This document shows positions 61,828 to 64,000 of a DNA stretch of 64,000 nt, in pieces. The DNA is taken from contig NZ_FNFV01000001.1 of NCBI RefSeq assembly GCF_900102905.1, forward strand, positions 317,501 to 381,500. Reading direction: 5' to 3'. Positions within the stretch are counted from its first letter, which is position 1. Each line of letters begins with the position of its first letter. The notes below the pieces were generated by a model. The model ran no database searches, was not told the DNA's origin, and was given only the letters and a program-made list of their open reading frames with translations. The stretch is from Meinhardsimonia xiamenensis (GTDB taxonomy: Bacteria; Pseudomonadota; Alphaproteobacteria; Rhodobacterales; Rhodobacteraceae). A program made the translations under genes and the position numbers.

Positions 61828-63009
61828 TCAGTAAAGACAATCACGCAGCGCGATCAGTGCGCGCCGCAATTCCTCGGCCTCAGCCACCATCGCCACCCTG
61901 ATGAAGCCGTGGCCGGGGTTCTCCGGCCCTTCGCCGCGGCCTAGATAGGCGCCGGGCAGCACGCGGATGCCCGCCTCGCGCCAGAGCTTCAGCGCTGCCG
62001 CCTCGCCATCCTCCACCGCCAGCCACAGAAAGAAGCCGCCCCGCGGCGGAAAGTAGCCCGGCACCTGGCCGAGGATCTCGTCGGCAATCCGGTATTTCTG
62101 CTGATAGAGCGCCCGGTTCTCGACCACGTGGGACTCGTCGTTCCATGCCCGCTGGGCCACGCGCTGGAGCGGCAGCGGCAAGGGCGCCCCGGCATAGGCG
62201 CGCAGCCTCTTGAGATGCTTGAGCGTCTCTGCCCCCCCGGCGACGAAGCCTGATCTCAGCCCCGGCAGGTTCGAGCGCTTCGAGAGCGAGTTGAAGATCA
62301 CCACCCGCTCGGGATCGGCGCCGATCTCGCGTGCGACCTGCAGCGCGCCCACTGGCGGCGCGTCGCGCCAGATTTCCGAATAGCACTCGTCGGCGAACAC
62401 GCGGAAGTCGTGGCGCTCGGCAAGCTCGATCAGCGCGCGCCAATAGTCATGCGAGGCGACCGCACCCTGCGGGTTCGATGGCGAGCAGAGAAAGGCGATT
62501 TCGGTGCGCTCGAGCACATCAGCGGGCAGCGCGGCGTAGTCGGGCAGAAAGCCTGTCTCGCGCGTGGCCGGCACATAGACGGGCTCGGCACCCGCGGCCA
62601 GCGCACCGACGGCATAGACCTGGTAGAAGGGGTTGGGCATCAGCACGGCAGGCCGCCCGCCGGTCTTCGCCGTCTCCGGGCAGAGCGCGAGCACGGCGTT
62701 GAACAGCCCCTCGCGCGAGCCGTTCAGTGCCATGATCTCGCGCTCGGCATCCACGTCGACGTTGTAGCGGCGGTGCAGCCAGCGCCCGATCGCCTCCAGC
62801 AGCTCGGGCGCGCCGTCATTGGGCGGGTAGCGGCCGAAGCCGTCGGCATTCTCGGCCACGACATCGGAGACCCAACCGGGAAAGGGGTGACGCGGCTCGC
62901 CGATCGACAGAGACAGCGGCTCGCCCCCCGGCGCGTGGGAGTCGAGCAGCGCCCGCAGCCGCGGGAAGGCATATTCTGGCAGGTCCGAGAACCGCTCGGG
63001 TGCACGCAT
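61828..63009 (-). CDS. Class I/II PLP-dependent aminotransferase
   Basis: A 393-residue fold-type I aminotransferase. '[11 protein letters not shown]', '[11 protein letters not shown]' (Asp207 to PLP nitrogen) and PLP-lysine Lys244 in '[15 protein letters not shown]' are present. Homologues before ftsK in Rhodobacterales are often annotated as succinyldiaminopimelate aminotransferase (DapC) or aspartate-type enzymes; substrate unproven. ATG 63009 gives the normal N terminus; the frame extends 54 codons upstream without support. Next to the amidase gene (131 bases). Confidence 0.88.
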   Translation of the reverse strand: MRAPERFSDLPEYAFPRLRALLDSHAPGGEPLSLSIGEPRHPFPGWVSDVVAENADGFGRYPPNDGAPELLEAIGRWLHRRYNVDVDAEREIMALNGSREGLFNAVLALCPETAKTGGRPAVLMPNPFYQVYAVGALAAGAEPVYVPATRETGFLPDYAALPADVLERTEIAFLCSPSNPQGAVASHDYWRALIELAERHDFRVFADECYSEIWRDAPPVGALQVAREIGADPERVVIFNSLSKRSNLPGLRSGFVAGGAETLKHLKRLRAYAGAPLPLPLQRVAQRAWNDESHVVENRALYQQKYRIADEILGQVPGYFPPRGGFFLWLAVEDGEAAALKLWREAGIRVLPGAYLGRGEGPENPGHGFIRVAMVAEAEELRRALIALRDCLY

Positions 63010-63139
63010 CTTGTCTGTCTGCCTCGTCTTCGGGGTCGTTGTTGGGAATGCCCCGATTGCACGCCAGCATAGCGGCCGGCTCTGCGCCCGTCCAGAAAAC
63101 CGTGCAAGGACGCGCAGTTGGGGCGGGGACCTGTGGCTT

Positions 63140-64000
63140 TCAGGCCAGCGCAGCCTCGGCCGCCGAGCCAAGGCGCAACAGCCGCTCCTCGCTGCCCGGC
63201 GGGATCATCAGCATGATCCCCGTGGCCGGAACGCCCGTGGGCAGGGTCAGCGCGGCAAGCCCCATGAGGTTGCCGATGCGGGTGTTGCGCAAGGTCAGAA
63301 GGTTCTCGGTGCGGTAGTATTCGTCGTCGCTCATCAGCCGATCGATCTTGGGCGGCAGGTTCGGCGCGGTGGGCAGGATCACCGCGTCAAACCCGGCCGT
63401 CTCCTCCTGCCAGCGTGCCCGGAACGTCTCCAGCTTGGCCCAGGCGCGGATGTAATCGCGCGCGAGCACGTCGCGCCCGCCGCGGAAGCGCGCGAGGATC
63501 TGCGGAAACATCTTCTCCGGTGCGGCTTCGATTTCCCTCTCCCACGTCGCATAGGCCTCGGCGGCAAAGAGCACCGGCGAGAGCGCATGCGCCTCGGCCA
63601 CGAACGGCAGGGCCCGCCGCTCGATGCGCGCGCCTGCCGCCTCGAGGCGGGCTACCGCATTCTCGAAGCCCGCGGCAGGTTCGGGGCGGAGGTCATCGAG
63701 CGCCACCGTCTCGAGCACCATCAGCCGTGCGCCGGCAAGGCTGGCGCCGGCAAGGTCGGCCGGCCGCCCACCCTCGAGCGCGGCGAGCGCCAGCGCGGCA
63801 TCCTCCACGGTGCGGGCGAGCGGCCCGACCGTGTCAAAGCGCGGGCAGAGCGGCACGACGCCCTCGAGCGACAGCCGCCCGTGGCTCGTCTTGAGCCCGA
63901 CGAGATCGTTCCAGGCGGCCGGAATGCGCACCGAGCCGCCGGTGTCCGAGCCGATGGCGAGCGGCGCCAGCCCCTGCGCCACCGAGGCCGCCGCGCCCGA
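63140..64000 (-). CDS. Amidase-signature family protein (N-terminal part outside window)
   Basis: The visible 286 C-terminal residues belong to the amidase-signature family of Ser-cisSer-Lys hydrolases: '[30 protein letters not shown]' at the edge (partly shown) contains the nucleophile Ser in 'GSDTGGSVR', while the catalytic Lys and probably the cis-Ser are beyond the window. '[16 protein letters not shown]' is also typical. The frame is open to position 64000. Substrate unknown; may be an indoleacetamide- or carboxamide-type amidase, or a GatA-like paralogue. Confidence 0.88.
   Translation of the reverse strand, partial: SGAAASVAQGLAPLAIGSDTGGSVRIPAAWNDLVGLKTSHGRLSLEGVVPLCPRFDTVGPLARTVEDAALALAALEGGRPADLAGASLAGARLMVLETVALDDLRPEPAAGFENAVARLEAAGARIERRALPFVAEAHALSPVLFAAEAYATWEREIEAAPEKMFPQILARFRGGRDVLARDYIRAWAKLETFRARWQEETAGFDAVILPTAPNLPPKIDRLMSDDEYYRTENLLTLRNTRIGNLMGLAALTLPTGVPATGIMLMIPPGSEERLLRLGSAAEAALA

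Overview
The window is a gene-dense, GC-rich (roughly two thirds G+C by eye) stretch of chromosome from an alphaproteobacterium, most likely of the order Rhodobacterales (Rhodobacteraceae in the broad sense). Evidence is gene content and order, not a database search: the block rsh-DUF2062-pdxJ-x-acpS-lepB-rnc-era-DUF1491, a tiny aa3-type cytochrome oxidase subunit IV, the F0 operon atpI-B-E-X-F, argH-small lipoprotein-lysA-TIGR02302, the GANTC methylase CcrM, a phaA/phaB pair, and amidase-aminotransferase-ftsK-lolA. There is no rRNA, CRISPR array, insertion sequence, prophage or integrase. One tRNA (Lys-TTT) is present. No stretch longer than 300 bases lacks a gene.

Layout. 1-5.5 kb: housekeeping operon (stringent response tail, vitamin B6, holo-ACP synthase, signal peptidase, RNase III, Era). 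5.5-18.8 kb: TsaC/Sua5, a DmdC-like acyl-CoA dehydrogenase with an MBL hydrolase, small membrane and lipoproteins, GreA, ETF-ubiquinone oxidoreductase, a TPR protein, IspE and a long-chain polyprenyl diphosphate synthase, tRNA methyltransferase. 18.7-22.8 kb: polyhydroxyalkanoate precursor genes phaA and phaB with a PhaR-type operator inside a predicted promoter, and an EAL-domain protein. 22.8-32.5 kb: DNA repair (Tag), TlpA, argH-LptM-like lipoprotein-lysA, a large TIGR02302 protein, a frameshifted small cysteine protein, carbonic anhydrase, and asd. 32.6-40.9 kb: accessory catabolic region, all on the minus strand except its divergent MarR regulator: NicX-like ring-cleavage dioxygenase, NicD-like alpha/beta hydrolase, unusual acyl-CoA dehydrogenase, acyl-CoA ligase, and a complete TRAP transporter. 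41-46.6 kb: tRNA-Lys, dapF-mtaB, PaiB-like protein, and the F0 ATP synthase operon. 46.8-55.3 kb: ArsR and LysR regulators, two exporters, a glycosyltransferase, LrgAB, CobO, CcrM, RNase HII, a histidine-rich exported protein, and a membrane-anchored winged-helix protein. 55.4-64 kb: gamma-glutamyltransferase, HspQ, lytic transglycosylase, LolA, FtsK, aminotransferase and an amidase cut by the window edge.

How genes work together. lysA, dapF and asd serve lysine and meso-diaminopimelate synthesis (asd is shared with threonine and methionine), and the aminotransferase next to ftsK may do so too. phaA and phaB make 3-hydroxybutyryl-CoA for storage polymer. The two acyl-CoA dehydrogenases would feed electrons through ETF to ETF-QO. 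The part most likely to hold undescribed biology is 32.6-40.9 kb: a NicX/NicD pair, as used for 2,5-dihydroxypyridine, sits with a CoA ligase, a non-canonical acyl-CoA dehydrogenase and a TRAP importer, and none of the usual nicotinate or picolinate partner genes is present. Second is the inverted-topology membrane winged-helix regulator at 54.6 kb with a CTGTCA repeat array upstream.
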